Assembly: GCA_965230065.1 (NCBI GenBank)
Contig: OZ245942.1
Location: forward strand, 7,502,001 to 7,566,000
Source: G965230065 sp965230065
GTDB taxonomy: Bacteria; Bacteroidota; Bacteroidia; Cytophagales; Cyclobacteriaceae
DNA: 64,000 bases
Reading direction: 5' to 3'
The translations under genes and the position numbers were made by a program. Every line of letters starts with the position of its first letter. Within the stretch, counting starts at the first letter, position 1. The notes below the pieces were generated by a model. The model was given only the letters and a program-made list of their open reading frames with translations, was not told where the DNA came from and ran no database searches. Of this stretch, positions 8,479-17,109 are shown piece by piece.

Positions 8479-10353
8479 TTGAAAACACTTTACGCGTCTT
8501 TTTTCTTTTTGTACGGTATGCTGGCTGTATCATGCGCTATGGCACAGCAAAAGGTTACTTTGTACCAGGACGAAAATGACTCTATCCCCAAAGAAGTGTT
8601 TTACATTTCCCAGACTGATTCTGCCACGCTTTCGGGCCCTTACGAAGCTTACTTTACCGATGGCACCTTGAAAGTAAAAGGCAGCTATGAAAAAAACATA
8701 CCGCATGGAGAATGGAAATACTATTATGAAAATGGTAACTTAAAAATGCGTGGCCCCCTGCAAAATGGAGTAAATGCCGGATTATGGGAGTATTTTTATG
8801 AAAACGGCAACCTGCAAATGCAAGGGCAAATCTATGATAACCTAAGAAATGGAAACTGGAAGTTTTTCTTTGAAAATGGTGAACTTAAAAGTAAGGGAAG
8901 TTTTCAGGAAAACCAGCGTACCGGCATTTGGAATTACTTCTACGAAGATGGCACGCTCAAAGCCCAGGAATTTTTCAAGTGCGATACCAGCCAGTATAAG
9001 GAGTTTTACACTTCTGGTGTAGTAAAACTGGAGGGCACGAATGTAAACGGAAAAAATGAAGGTTTATGGTATTTTTACCATGAAAATGGCAACTTAAAAG
9101 CAGCAGGCTTATACGAAAATGGTATCAGGGCCGGACCTTGGAAGTTTTATCACGAAAATGGCAATCTGGCTTCTGAGGGCAACATGCAAAATGATGAAGC
9201 CAATGGAGAATGGACATATTACCATGAAAATGGAAATATCAGTGCCAAAGGTGAAGAAAAAGCAGGGGTAAAAGAGGGTTTTTGGCGACTGTATCATAAA
9301 AACGGTGAACAAAAAGGGCAGGCGGTTTTTACCCGGGGTGAAGGGCTGTACAAAGAATTGTATGAAAATGGCAATACCAAAATTGTTGGCAAAATAAGCA
9401 ATGGCGTCAACCAGGGAAAATGGCAGTATTTCTACAAAGACGGTACCCTGGAAGGAGAATGTATATTCGTAAATGGATCGGGCAAATATGTTGGCTACTA
9501 CCCGGATGGAACGGTAAAGATGAAAGGAAAAATAGAGCATGGCGTACGTACCGGCATTTGGGAATTATACCACCAGGATGGAAGCCTCGCCGGCTACTAC
9601 CGCAATGTTTATGAAAACGACCAGCCGGTATTTATTGTAGCCAGTGATACTGCCGGTGTTCATAAAAACCAAACGACCACAGGGGCCGGTATGAACCCCG
9701 ATTATCTTTACAGAAAGAAAAACTCCCGGTATTTCAAAAGAAGAATCAATGAGTACCGGGGCATCATTATCAGTGTAAACCCTGCTGAATTAATTTTTCA
9801 CCGGATTTCGGCAAGTGTTGAGTATTACCTGCAAGAGCGGCTGGGATATGAAATTGAAGCCGGGGTACAACGTGATCCCTTACTTACCAAAGATTTAGAC
9901 ATCGCACCCAATCAGGTATTTCAGAGGGGGTATTTTGCTGCCTTAAAACAGAAGTTTTACCATCCTGATACGAAAGTGGGGATTATATACCTCGGGCACA
10001 GGCTGGGGTATCGTTTTCTGGATCATTTTGTGAATATTGAACCATTGCCCGGCCAAAATGACTTTGAACAAATTACCACCGTTTCCCTGGGTAAAGAGCA
10101 AAACATAGAATATTCACTCCTGGTGGGCACTCGCCTGATGCGCAACGCAGATGTGAATGGGAGAAAAATATCCAAAATCTCCCGTTATAGTGGATTCACC
10201 CTCGATATCTTTGGCGGTATCGGATTAGGGTACCGTTTTTTTACCAGTATGACGCCCGAAGGCTCTGTATATGAAGAAATGCTGAATGAAATTCCGCACA
10301 ACAAGATTAGTTTTCCTTACCATGTTGGGTTGAGTATTGGATATATTTTCTGA
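8479..10353 (+). CDS. YwqK/MORN-like repeat protein with C-terminal barrel-like domain
   Basis: 624 residues. I chose the TTG at 8479 because it gives a complete signal peptide (MKTLYASFFFLYGMLAVSCAMAQ); the next ATG, at 8518, would remove its basic end. Residues about 50-385 contain 14 repeats of about 23 residues with the core (Y/F)(Y/H/F)(E/D)(N/D)GxLxxxG and G.W connectors, as in YwqK-type 'antitoxin component' and MORN repeats. The remaining 210 residues have alternating aromatic strands (GYEIEAGVQ, RLGYRFLDHF, GLGYRFF, VGLSIGYIF) ending in an aromatic residue, as in outer-membrane barrels. YwqK repeats are often surface-exposed or secreted; a function for this fusion is not known to me. 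Confidence 0.85.
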   Translation: MKTLYASFFFLYGMLAVSCAMAQQKVTLYQDENDSIPKEVFYISQTDSATLSGPYEAYFTDGTLKVKGSYEKNIPHGEWKYYYENGNLKMRGPLQNGVNAGLWEYFYENGNLQMQGQIYDNLRNGNWKFFFENGELKSKGSFQENQRTGIWNYFYEDGTLKAQEFFKCDTSQYKEFYTSGVVKLEGTNVNGKNEGLWYFYHENGNLKAAGLYENGIRAGPWKFYHENGNLASEGNMQNDEANGEWTYYHENGNISAKGEEKAGVKEGFWRLYHKNGEQKGQAVFTRGEGLYKELYENGNTKIVGKISNGVNQGKWQYFYKDGTLEGECIFVNGSGKYVGYYPDGTVKMKGKIEHGVRTGIWELYHQDGSLAGYYRNVYENDQPVFIVASDTAGVHKNQTTTGAGMNPDYLYRKKNSRYFKRRINEYRGIIISVNPAELIFHRISASVEYYLQERLGYEIEAGVQRDPLLTKDLDIAPNQVFQRGYFAALKQKFYHPDTKVGIIYLGHRLGYRFLDHFVNIEPLPGQNDFEQITTVSLGKEQNIEYSLLVGTRLMRNADVNGRKISKISRYSGFTLDIFGGIGLGYRFFTSMTPEGSVYEEMLNEIPHNKISFPYHVGLSIGYIF

Positions 10354-10372
10354 TATTTATGACAACAGCATT

Positions 10373-10750
10373 ATGCAAAAAAACAAGAAAAAAACAGTAA
10401 TCATCGGTGCCAGCACTAATCCCTGGCGGTTTTCTTATAAAGCTGCCCATATGTTACTGGAGCATGGGCATGCCATTGTACCCGTTGGTATCAAAAAAGG
10501 GGATGTACTTGGTTTCGATATTCTTGACATTCGCCAACAGCCAAAGGTGGAAGATGTAGATACGGTAACGCTTTATATCAACCCCCAAAACCAGCGACCC
10601 TGGTACGAATATATTTTACAGCTTTCTCCGAAGCGTATCATCTTTAACCCCGGCACTGAAAACCCCGAGCTGGCCCAAAAAGCAGAAGAAAAGGGCATTT
10701 TCGTAATGAACCATTGTACATTGGTCATGCTGCAATCGGGGGTGTTTTAG
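10373..10750 (+). CDS. CoA-binding domain protein (YccU-like)
   Basis: 125 residues from the ATG at 10373; an earlier in-frame start at 10337 would overlap the preceding gene and adds no conserved sequence. Rossmann-like CoA_binding_2 fold: VVIIGAST-type glycine motif (VIIGASTNPWRFSYKAA), VPVGIKKGDVLG, TVTLYINPQNQ, and RIIFNPGTENPEL ending in a short helix and a terminal V-M-N-HCT strand. Proteins of this size bind CoA in vitro in related families, but the cellular role is unknown. It is separated by 19 bases from the MORN-like gene and probably cotranscribed with it. Its stop codon overlaps the first base pairs of a palindromic element. Confidence 0.85.
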   Translation: MQKNKKKTVIIGASTNPWRFSYKAAHMLLEHGHAIVPVGIKKGDVLGFDILDIRQQPKVEDVDTVTLYINPQNQRPWYEYILQLSPKRIIFNPGTENPELAQKAEEKGIFVMNHCTLVMLQSGVF

Positions 10751-10857
10751 GCCGTGTCTGATGAATCTAAAATCGGCTTCAAATATCGGTCTGACGGCTC
10801 TTGTGCGACTGAAAATAGCCGTCAGACCGATGAACCATTATTTATCAGACACAGCCT
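10749..10857. repeat. nested palindromic intergenic element
   Basis: The outer arms AGGCCGTGTCTGAT (10749-10762) and ATCAGACACAGCCT (10844-10857) pair with one mismatch. The inner arms CGGTCTGACGGCT (10787-10799) and AGCCGTCAGACCG (10817-10829) pair perfectly. The 109-base unit begins in the stop codon of the CoA-binding gene. It may terminate that transcript, or be a small non-autonomous (MITE-like) element. No transposase or clear target duplication is present. Confidence 0.6.
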
Positions 10858-10886
10858 AGTACGAACAAGTTAATCCTGTCGCATAC

Positions 10887-10958
10887 ATAGTACCGCCGGA
10901 CAGGAATGTCCGGCGAGTGCGGGCAGAAATGCCAGGAAGCCATCTCCCGCTGTACTAT
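10887..10958. repeat. second structured intergenic element
   Basis: An outer inverted pair ATAGTAC (10887-10893) / GTACTAT (10952-10958) encloses a perfect 9-base stem CGCCGGACA (10894-10902) / TGTCCGGCG (10907-10915) with a four-base loop. It follows the first palindromic element by 30 bases and precedes the BlaR1-like gene's stop codon (11013). Possibly a repeat element or the terminator region of the minus-strand BlaR1 gene. Confidence 0.45.
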
Positions 10959-11012
10959 CAACGGAACTTTTTTGCCTTTACTTTAACTGATATTTGACTT
11001 TTTTGCTAACGA

Positions 11013-13283
11013 TTATCTATCTTCATCGGCACTGTACCGGATATTAAATGTTGCATCCCCACTAAGTTCAATATCTTTGATATCCCGGATCAGGTCAAGG
11101 TATTTTTCCCGTATGGCTTCGGGCTGTTCTTCCCCGTTCACTTCCATTTTATCTTCAGAAATCTCCAGCTCCACGTCATCTTTGCTGTCAATAAGTTTGT
11201 CGCGAAAAAGTTCGTCTACGATTTTTTCGTTTTCAATCATGCCTTCACGATGTTCCCTTTCCATTTCCCTGGCCCGTAACTGCAAATGTTCTTCCTGCTC
11301 ACGTACATGCGCTCTATGTTCCCGCAAGACTTCCTCTTGGGCTTCCCGCTGCGCTTCCATTTGCTCACGGGCTATTTCCATTTGTTCCCTGGCCTTTTCT
11401 ATTTGCTCTCTGTGTATTTCTATCTGATTTTCCCAGTTTTCTTCCCATTCTTCATTAAGCTCATAATCTTCTCCATTCCAATGAAATGCTCCGTCCTCTC
11501 CAAACTGCCAGGGTGAATATCCAGATTCATTGAACCTCTGCATACTTTGCTTCCGGCTGTATTCCCTCCCTTCCCGGTCTATTTCGGTTATCATGGCCTC
11601 AATGGCAATTTTACTTATTTTTTCATCATTCACTTCCAATTCGATTACTTCGCCTTTGTTAAAAGTCAGCTTTATGGTTTTGTACTTTCTGTCTTCTTCA
11701 TCGTAATTGATGGTAAAGGTGCCCGTTACATTTGAAAATCTTTCCGAAATGGGCACATACCCTCCCTGTCTTCCCATATTAATAGCCATTACAGGCTCCG
11801 GGGGATTTGGAGCCTGCACACTCCACACATTATCAACAATAGTATCTATCAGCATAGGAGCAGCGTGGATGCCTGATAAGGAAATAGCATGTGGAACTTC
11901 GGCCAATTTCATCAAGGAATCAACATGAATGATTTGCGAACCGGCAGCATTATTTCCAACAATGGAGAAAGTTTGTCCTTCGTGTACAATGGTCAATGTT
12001 TGGGGTACAGTGTCAGCAACTACAGCTTCTGTTATCACATCAATATCACTCGATACTTCTACCGCTACATCAGAAGGAACTATGACAGTATCTGGCTCTG
12101 TTGAAGTCACAATAATTGAAGTATCTTCCTGCTCTGCTTTCACATTGTTATTTTCTAACATAGTATTCTCTATCCCCCCTCCCATAAACTCAACAGCCTC
12201 GTGTGGTTCCAGCCGGGCGTTGGCGTTCAGGTTGAGCATGAAAATGCTGAAAAAAAGAATGCCTGCCATGATGAACCCTTCGGTAGGTGAAAACTCTATG
12301 TGTGAACCTTTCAGCAATCGGTTTACCCTGGACAAAATTCTTTTTTTCCTGCCCATAAAAGCCAGGGCCACCTGCGGGTACGAAGTACTCATTTCCTGAA
12401 TATTGGCAAGGGCTTTGGCAAAAGTTATGGAATCGCCACTGATTTCTACGGCCAGGTCATCACAGCAATGTTCACGTTCGGTGCGTACCATGGCCGACAT
12501 CCACCAAACGGCAGGGTGGTAGAAAAACAACAGGTCTATCGTTTTTTGGAACAGGTTAACCAGGTAATCGTATCGGCGAATGTGCGCGAGTTCATGCGCC
12601 AGTATCACTTCCATCTGCTCAGAGGGCAGCCCGGACAGCACGCCGACAGGCACCAAAATAACGGGCTTTAGGTGGCCAATCACCATGGGCGTTTTCACAA
12701 TGGCAGATTCTATCAGGCGTACAGATTTGCTTACCTGGAGTTTGCTTGCCAAAACACCCAATTTCTTCTGCCATTTTTCACCAACCGGACGGGTACGGTA
12801 ATTTTTTAACCGCTGCACATAAGCCACACTGCCAATCAACCGGAGCAGCAAAAGCACCACGCCCATGAGCCAAACCACCACAATTACGGGCAAATGCCTG
12901 TGGAAATAAACGGTGAGTTCTTCCCAAAAACTGGTTTTTGATTCGGCTGATGATGAGGGTTCCGAAACCTGTGGCGGAGGGGCCGCTTCTTCCATTGTTT
13001 CAAAAGATACTGCCGACATTTCTGAAATGATGGCCGTTTCCTGAACATACTCCACGCCCTGTTTTTCAAAAAAATAGACGAAAGTGCCCACCGATACGAT
13101 GAACATCAACAACATGGCTGCCAAGGCTGAAACATACCGGGTTTGTGCCGATTTTTTGTGCAAAACCCAAAACAATACGCCCAATGCCAGGGCAATCAAA
13201 CTTCCCTGCCAAATAGAGTGGATGAGTGTCCATCCAATGGCATTTATCAGGTCTTGAGAAAGGATTTCCTGTAGAATTTTCAT
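11013..13283 (-). CDS. BlaR1/MecR1-like M56 membrane peptidase with coiled-coil tail
   Basis: 756 residues. Three N-terminal membrane helices (about 15-37, 50-72, 130-150), an M56 zinc peptidase domain with HELAH (His230, Glu231, His234) and a downstream glutamate in EREHCCDD, and a fourth helix near 330-350. In BlaR1 the sensor is a penicillin-binding-like domain after the last helix; here there is none. Instead about 150 low-complexity residues are followed by a strand-rich stretch and a highly charged coiled coil (about 610-710, REQMEIAREQM-type heptads). It should cleave or destabilise the BlaI-type repressor encoded upstream, with which it shares an ATGA overlap (13280-13283). What it senses is unknown. 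Confidence 0.85.
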   Translation of the reverse strand: MKILQEILSQDLINAIGWTLIHSIWQGSLIALALGVLFWVLHKKSAQTRYVSALAAMLLMFIVSVGTFVYFFEKQGVEYVQETAIISEMSAVSFETMEEAAPPPQVSEPSSSAESKTSFWEELTVYFHRHLPVIVVVWLMGVVLLLLRLIGSVAYVQRLKNYRTRPVGEKWQKKLGVLASKLQVSKSVRLIESAIVKTPMVIGHLKPVILVPVGVLSGLPSEQMEVILAHELAHIRRYDYLVNLFQKTIDLLFFYHPAVWWMSAMVRTEREHCCDDLAVEISGDSITFAKALANIQEMSTSYPQVALAFMGRKKRILSRVNRLLKGSHIEFSPTEGFIMAGILFFSIFMLNLNANARLEPHEAVEFMGGGIENTMLENNNVKAEQEDTSIIVTSTEPDTVIVPSDVAVEVSSDIDVITEAVVADTVPQTLTIVHEGQTFSIVGNNAAGSQIIHVDSLMKLAEVPHAISLSGIHAAPMLIDTIVDNVWSVQAPNPPEPVMAINMGRQGGYVPISERFSNVTGTFTINYDEEDRKYKTIKLTFNKGEVIELEVNDEKISKIAIEAMITEIDREGREYSRKQSMQRFNESGYSPWQFGEDGAFHWNGEDYELNEEWEENWENQIEIHREQIEKAREQMEIAREQMEAQREAQEEVLREHRAHVREQEEHLQLRAREMEREHREGMIENEKIVDELFRDKLIDSKDDVELEISEDKMEVNGEEQPEAIREKYLDLIRDIKDIELSGDATFNIRYSADEDR

Positions 13284-13666
13284 TTTGTACCTCCTTCAAT
13301 TTCTTGGATTAACGCTTTAATTTCTTCCAGTTCTTCTTTACTGCCTTTGTGTTGCCCCAGGGCCTGCATTACCAACTGCGTGGCCGAACCTCCAAAAGCC
13401 GTATCCAGAAAACGGTTGAGCAGTTGTTTTTGCGTTTCCTGTTTTTTTACGGCCGGGCTGTACACATGGCTGCGGCTTTCCTCGTCCCGTTTCAGTAAAC
13501 CTTTGATTGCCATATTTTGCATAATTTTAAGCGTAGTGGTATATCCTACCTCTTTCTTTTTACTGATTTCATCATGCACGCTCCTCACGGTAGACGGCCC
13601 CTCCTTCCAAAGCACATTCAGTACTTCCAGCTCAGCTTCTGTGGGTTGTATTTTGCGATTATTCAT
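13280..13666 (-). CDS. BlaI/MecI-family transcriptional repressor
   Basis: 128 residues from the ATG at 13666. A longer frame exists from 13702, but that start would lie on top of one of the three operator dyads and adds no conserved residues. Winged helix: PTEAELEVLNVLWKEGPSTV, the recognition segment EVGYTTTLKIMQNM, and a wing with KRDEESRSHVYSPAV, followed by a dimerisation tail. BlaI proteins repress the operon until the membrane peptidase triggers their cleavage. The gene overlaps the peptidase gene by 4 bases. Confidence 0.93.
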   Translation of the reverse strand: MNNRKIQPTEAELEVLNVLWKEGPSTVRSVHDEISKKKEVGYTTTLKIMQNMAIKGLLKRDEESRSHVYSPAVKKQETQKQLLNRFLDTAFGGSATQLVMQALGQHKGSKEELEEIKALIQEIEGGTK

Positions 13667-13680
13667 AATATTCTTGATTA

Positions 13681-13752
13681 TACGACACATTTCGTACTTC
13701 AAGTATATACGATAACTTTCGTAGACGCAAGCGAATTACGATTTTTTTCGTA
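13681..13752. promoter_or_regulatory. three TACGA-N6-TCGTA operators for the BlaI-type repressor
   Basis: Three identical dyads TACGA-N6-TCGTA occur at 13681-13696, 13708-13723 and 13737-13752, centre spacings 27 and 29 bases. They lie immediately upstream of the repressor start at 13666. BlaI/MecI proteins bind TACA/TGTA-type dyads, so this is the expected place and general form, though the half-site is different. Repeated exact spacing makes chance unlikely. Confidence 0.85.
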
Positions 13753-13774
13753 GAAAACCTTCATTGCGTACCTC

Positions 13775-13847
13775 AAAGGAATGATGGAAGATTGGAATGA
13801 TGGAATATCCCCAACATTCCATTTTTCCAATCTTCCAACATTCCATT
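13775..13847. repeat. 73-base imperfect hairpin upstream of purL
   Basis: Two 32-base arms (13775-13806 and 13816-13847) are complementary at all but about four positions, around a 9-base loop. The arms are themselves built of ATGGAA/ATTCCA-type words. It lies between the BlaI operators and the GTG start of purL at 13900. It could be a mobile-repeat remnant or a 5' leader structure. Confidence 0.55.
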
Positions 13848-13899
13848 TCTCCTTAAACAAATGTAACTTGCGGGTTTAAACAAAACCGCTAAAACGACC

Positions 13900-16116
13900 G
13901 TGGGAAATCAACTGACAACCGTAGAAACCGCCAAAGAACTGGGGCTACTCGCCGAAGAATATGACCATATCAAAGAAATACTGGGAAGAACGCCCAATTT
14001 TACAGAACTGAGCATTTACTCTGTAATGTGGTCAGAGCACTGTTCTTATAAAAACTCCATTGCCTGGCTGAAAAAACTCCCCAAAGATTCGGACCGCATG
14101 CTGGCCAAAGCCGGGGAAGAAAATGCTGGATTGGTAGATATTGGCGATGGCCTGGCCTGTTGTTTCAAAATAGAATCGCACAACCACCCTTCGGCCATAG
14201 AACCCTACCAGGGCGCTGCCACGGGGGTAGGCGGTATCAACCGGGATATTTTTACCATGGGTGCCCGCCCCATTGCGCAATTGAACTCACTTCGTTTCGG
14301 GGACATCAATTCGCCCAAAACCCAATGGCTGATGAAAGGCGTGGTAAAAGGCATTGGCAACTATGGCAATGCGTTTGGCATACCTACCGTGGGTGGAGAG
14401 GTGTTTTTTGACCCCTGCTATCAGGTAAACCCGTTGGTCAACGCGTTTTCGGCAGGCATTGTAGAAACTGACAAAACTGCCTCCGCAACTTCTACCGGGG
14501 TGGGCAATCCGGTGTATATTGTAGGCTCAGCTACCGGAAAAGACGGTATCCACGGTGCAGCTTTTGCTTCCAAAGACATTAGTGAAGACTCGGTAAACGA
14601 CCTGCCATCGGTACAGGTGGGCGACCCTTTTCAGGAAAAACTATTGTTGGAGGCGACTTTAGAAGTAATTGCCAGTGGTAAAGTAGTAGGCATGCAGGAC
14701 ATGGGCGCGGCCGGCATCATTTGCTCTACTTCCGAAATGAGTGCCAAAGGCGAACACGGCATGGATATTTGGCTGGATAAAGTACCCCTGCGGCAGGCTA
14801 ATATGTTTCCTTTTGAAATATTGCTATCCGAATCGCAGGAACGTATGTTGGTGGTGGTGAAAAAGGGACATGAAAAAGAAGTGGAAGCAATTTTTGAAAA
14901 GTGGGATTTAAATTGTGCCCAAATAGGTGTAGTCACCGATACTAAAAGGCTGCATTTTTACGAAAAAGATGAACTGGTAGCCGATGTACCTGCCGAATCG
15001 CTGGTGTTGGGTGGGGGAGCCCCGGTTTACCACAGGGAATACAAAGAACCTGCTTACTATCAGGAATTTAAAAAATTCAGCATCGATCAGGTGGCAGAGC
15101 CAAAAGACTACAAAGAAGTAGCAAAATTCCTGCTCTCCCACCCCAATATCGTTTCGAAAGCCTGGGTGGCCGAGCAGTACGACTCCATGATTGGCACCGG
15201 CACCCTCACCACCAACACTCCTTCTGATGCTGGAGTAGTGCGGGTAAAAGGCACCAACAAGGCCATCAGCATTACGGTAGACTGCAACGCCCGCTACGTA
15301 CATGCCGACCCGGAAACAGGCTGTGCCATTGCTGTGGCCGAAGCTGCCCGGAATATTTCGTGCAGTGGGAGCGAACCTGTAGCCATTACCAATTGTTTAA
15401 ATTTTGGGAACCCGTACAAACCAGAAGTATACTGGCAATTTGTAGGCGCTATCAAAGGTATGTCAAAAGCCTGTGAAGCATTCAATACACCGGTAACCGG
15501 TGGAAACGTAAGTTTTTATAACCAATCCGAAGATGGAGGTGCCGTTTTCCCCACTCCGGTCATTGGCATGCTGGGTATTCTTTCTCATTATGAGAACAAA
15601 ATGACCCTTAACTTCAAAAATGAGGGGGATATTATTTACTTATTGGGACAACCCGCCAATGATATTGGGTGCTCAGAATATCTGTACAGTTATTGTGATA
15701 TAAAAGCTTCACCGGCTCCTGTATTTAATTTAGAAGAAGAAGTAAAGCTTCAGCAGGTATTGCGTACATTTATTAAAGACAAATCGGTTAACGCAGCGCA
15801 TGATGTTGCGGATGGAGGATTATTTGTAACACTGGCAGAAATGGGTATGGCTTCTAAATTAGGGTTTGCTGTGTATACCGATAAAAACTTCCGAAAAGAT
15901 GCTTACCTCTTTGGAGAAGCACAGGGCAGGATAGTGGTAACCGTTTCTCCGGAGCAGGCTGGTCAATTTGAGGAAAAGCTTTCTGCAATGCACACTACTT
16001 ACCAAAAATTGGGTAAAGTAATAACGAAGGATTTCATCATTGATGATGAATTGTTTTTCAATTGCAATGAAGCTATCCAAATGCACGAAGCCTTATTACC
16101 AAAAATGCTAAAATAG
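13900..16116 (+). CDS. purL: phosphoribosylformylglycinamidine synthase subunit PurL
   Basis: 738 residues from a GTG start, the small (PurL of PurLQS) type rather than the single-chain enzyme of about 1,300 residues. The N-terminal helix VETAKELGLL, the FTELSIYSVMWSEHCSYKNS segment, the glycine-rich KIESHNHPSAIEPYQGAATG motif and the two AIRS-like halves (GSATGKDGIHGAAFAS, DVADGGLFVTLAEM) are all present. It makes FGAM from FGAR, ATP and ammonia in the fourth step of purine synthesis; PurQ and PurS would be encoded elsewhere. No intrinsic terminator was recognised after the stop codon. Confidence 0.95.
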   Translation: MGNQLTTVETAKELGLLAEEYDHIKEILGRTPNFTELSIYSVMWSEHCSYKNSIAWLKKLPKDSDRMLAKAGEENAGLVDIGDGLACCFKIESHNHPSAIEPYQGAATGVGGINRDIFTMGARPIAQLNSLRFGDINSPKTQWLMKGVVKGIGNYGNAFGIPTVGGEVFFDPCYQVNPLVNAFSAGIVETDKTASATSTGVGNPVYIVGSATGKDGIHGAAFASKDISEDSVNDLPSVQVGDPFQEKLLLEATLEVIASGKVVGMQDMGAAGIICSTSEMSAKGEHGMDIWLDKVPLRQANMFPFEILLSESQERMLVVVKKGHEKEVEAIFEKWDLNCAQIGVVTDTKRLHFYEKDELVADVPAESLVLGGGAPVYHREYKEPAYYQEFKKFSIDQVAEPKDYKEVAKFLLSHPNIVSKAWVAEQYDSMIGTGTLTTNTPSDAGVVRVKGTNKAISITVDCNARYVHADPETGCAIAVAEAARNISCSGSEPVAITNCLNFGNPYKPEVYWQFVGAIKGMSKACEAFNTPVTGGNVSFYNQSEDGGAVFPTPVIGMLGILSHYENKMTLNFKNEGDIIYLLGQPANDIGCSEYLYSYCDIKASPAPVFNLEEEVKLQQVLRTFIKDKSVNAAHDVADGGLFVTLAEMGMASKLGFAVYTDKNFRKDAYLFGEAQGRIVVTVSPEQAGQFEEKLSAMHTTYQKLGKVITKDFIIDDELFFNCNEAIQMHEALLPKMLK

Positions 16117-16322
16117 GCATGTTGTTTTGGGGCATAACCGCATAAATATGTAAAAGAAATTATTATGGCTCACATGTAACATATATAAGTTTTTTACAAT
16201 TTTCTCTTAAAATATTTTTATACTACATATATTCTTCTTACTTTTACCTTCGCTTTCAGAGAAAGTTATAATATATTAAGTTTTATTATCATTTTTATAA
16301 TAAACAGCAATAATAATTGACA

Positions 16323-17099
16323 ATGCGCAAGAATATCCTTTATATTATTATCGTAATATTTGCTACATCATGTTATTCAAACAAAGAGCTGGTATACCTG
16401 CAAGATGAAACTTATTCTAATAAAATTCCTAAAGCGGTAGATAACCAAAGGCCCTTGTACAAAATACAACAAAATGATGTATTATATATCGATATAAAAA
16501 CGCCAGATCCTGAAACTACTAATTTGTTCAAAAGTGCTGATGAAGGACGGGTAGGTTTCAACGCAAGCCCTTCTTTATTGTACATACGTGGTTATTCTGT
16601 AGACAATGATGGGTTTGTTACGCTTCCGCTGATCGGCAAAGTACATGTAGACAATCTCACCATTGATGACGTAAAAGCCAAAATACAGTCAGAAGTTGAC
16701 CAGTATTTGACCAACGCAAGTGTGGAAGTGAAGCTGGTTAGCTTTAAAATATCTGTGTTAGGACAGGTAAGCAATCCGGGATACTATTATATTTATAACG
16801 GACAGGCTAATTTAATGGAAGGATTATCCTTAGCGGGAGACCTGACTGAATATGCCAGCCGGCAGGATATAAAACTAATACGACAGACTGAAGAAGGTTC
16901 AGAAGTAATCTTATTAGATTTAACAGATCCCTCAATTATACAATCGCCCTATTTCTATTTATTGCCTAATGATGTAATATATGTACAACATTCTGATAAG
17001 CAGATAAAAAACCAAAATTTACGTCCTTTAGGCATACTCTTTGGCGGAATAAGTGCTTTTGTACTTATTGCTAATTTTGTAATTGATCTTTCAAACTAG
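16323..17099 (+). CDS. Wza/BexD-type polysaccharide export lipoprotein
   Basis: 258 residues. The ATG at 16323 is preferred over a TTG two codons upstream. Lipoprotein signal MRKNILYIIIVIFATSC, with the lipobox Cys at 17, then a Poly_export domain (IQQNDVLYIDIKTPDPE), SLBB-like domains (GYSVDNDGFVTLPLIGKVHVDNLT and later ISVLGQVSNPGYYYIYNGQ) and a C-terminal membrane helix (LGILFGGISAFVLIANFVI). It would form the outer-membrane/periplasmic export channel for a capsule or exopolysaccharide, together with the tyrosine autokinase encoded 10 bases downstream. No glycosyltransferases or flippase accompany them here. Confidence 0.88.
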   Translation: MRKNILYIIIVIFATSCYSNKELVYLQDETYSNKIPKAVDNQRPLYKIQQNDVLYIDIKTPDPETTNLFKSADEGRVGFNASPSLLYIRGYSVDNDGFVTLPLIGKVHVDNLTIDDVKAKIQSEVDQYLTNASVEVKLVSFKISVLGQVSNPGYYYIYNGQANLMEGLSLAGDLTEYASRQDIKLIRQTEEGSEVILLDLTDPSIIQSPYFYLLPNDVIYVQHSDKQIKNQNLRPLGILFGGISAFVLIANFVIDLSN

Positions 17100-17109
17100 G
17101 ATTATCAAT

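Noticed and set aside
16117..16322. possible promoter or leader between purL and the export lipoprotein
   Set aside because: AT-rich with only short inverted words; no definable -33/-7 pair or RNA structure.
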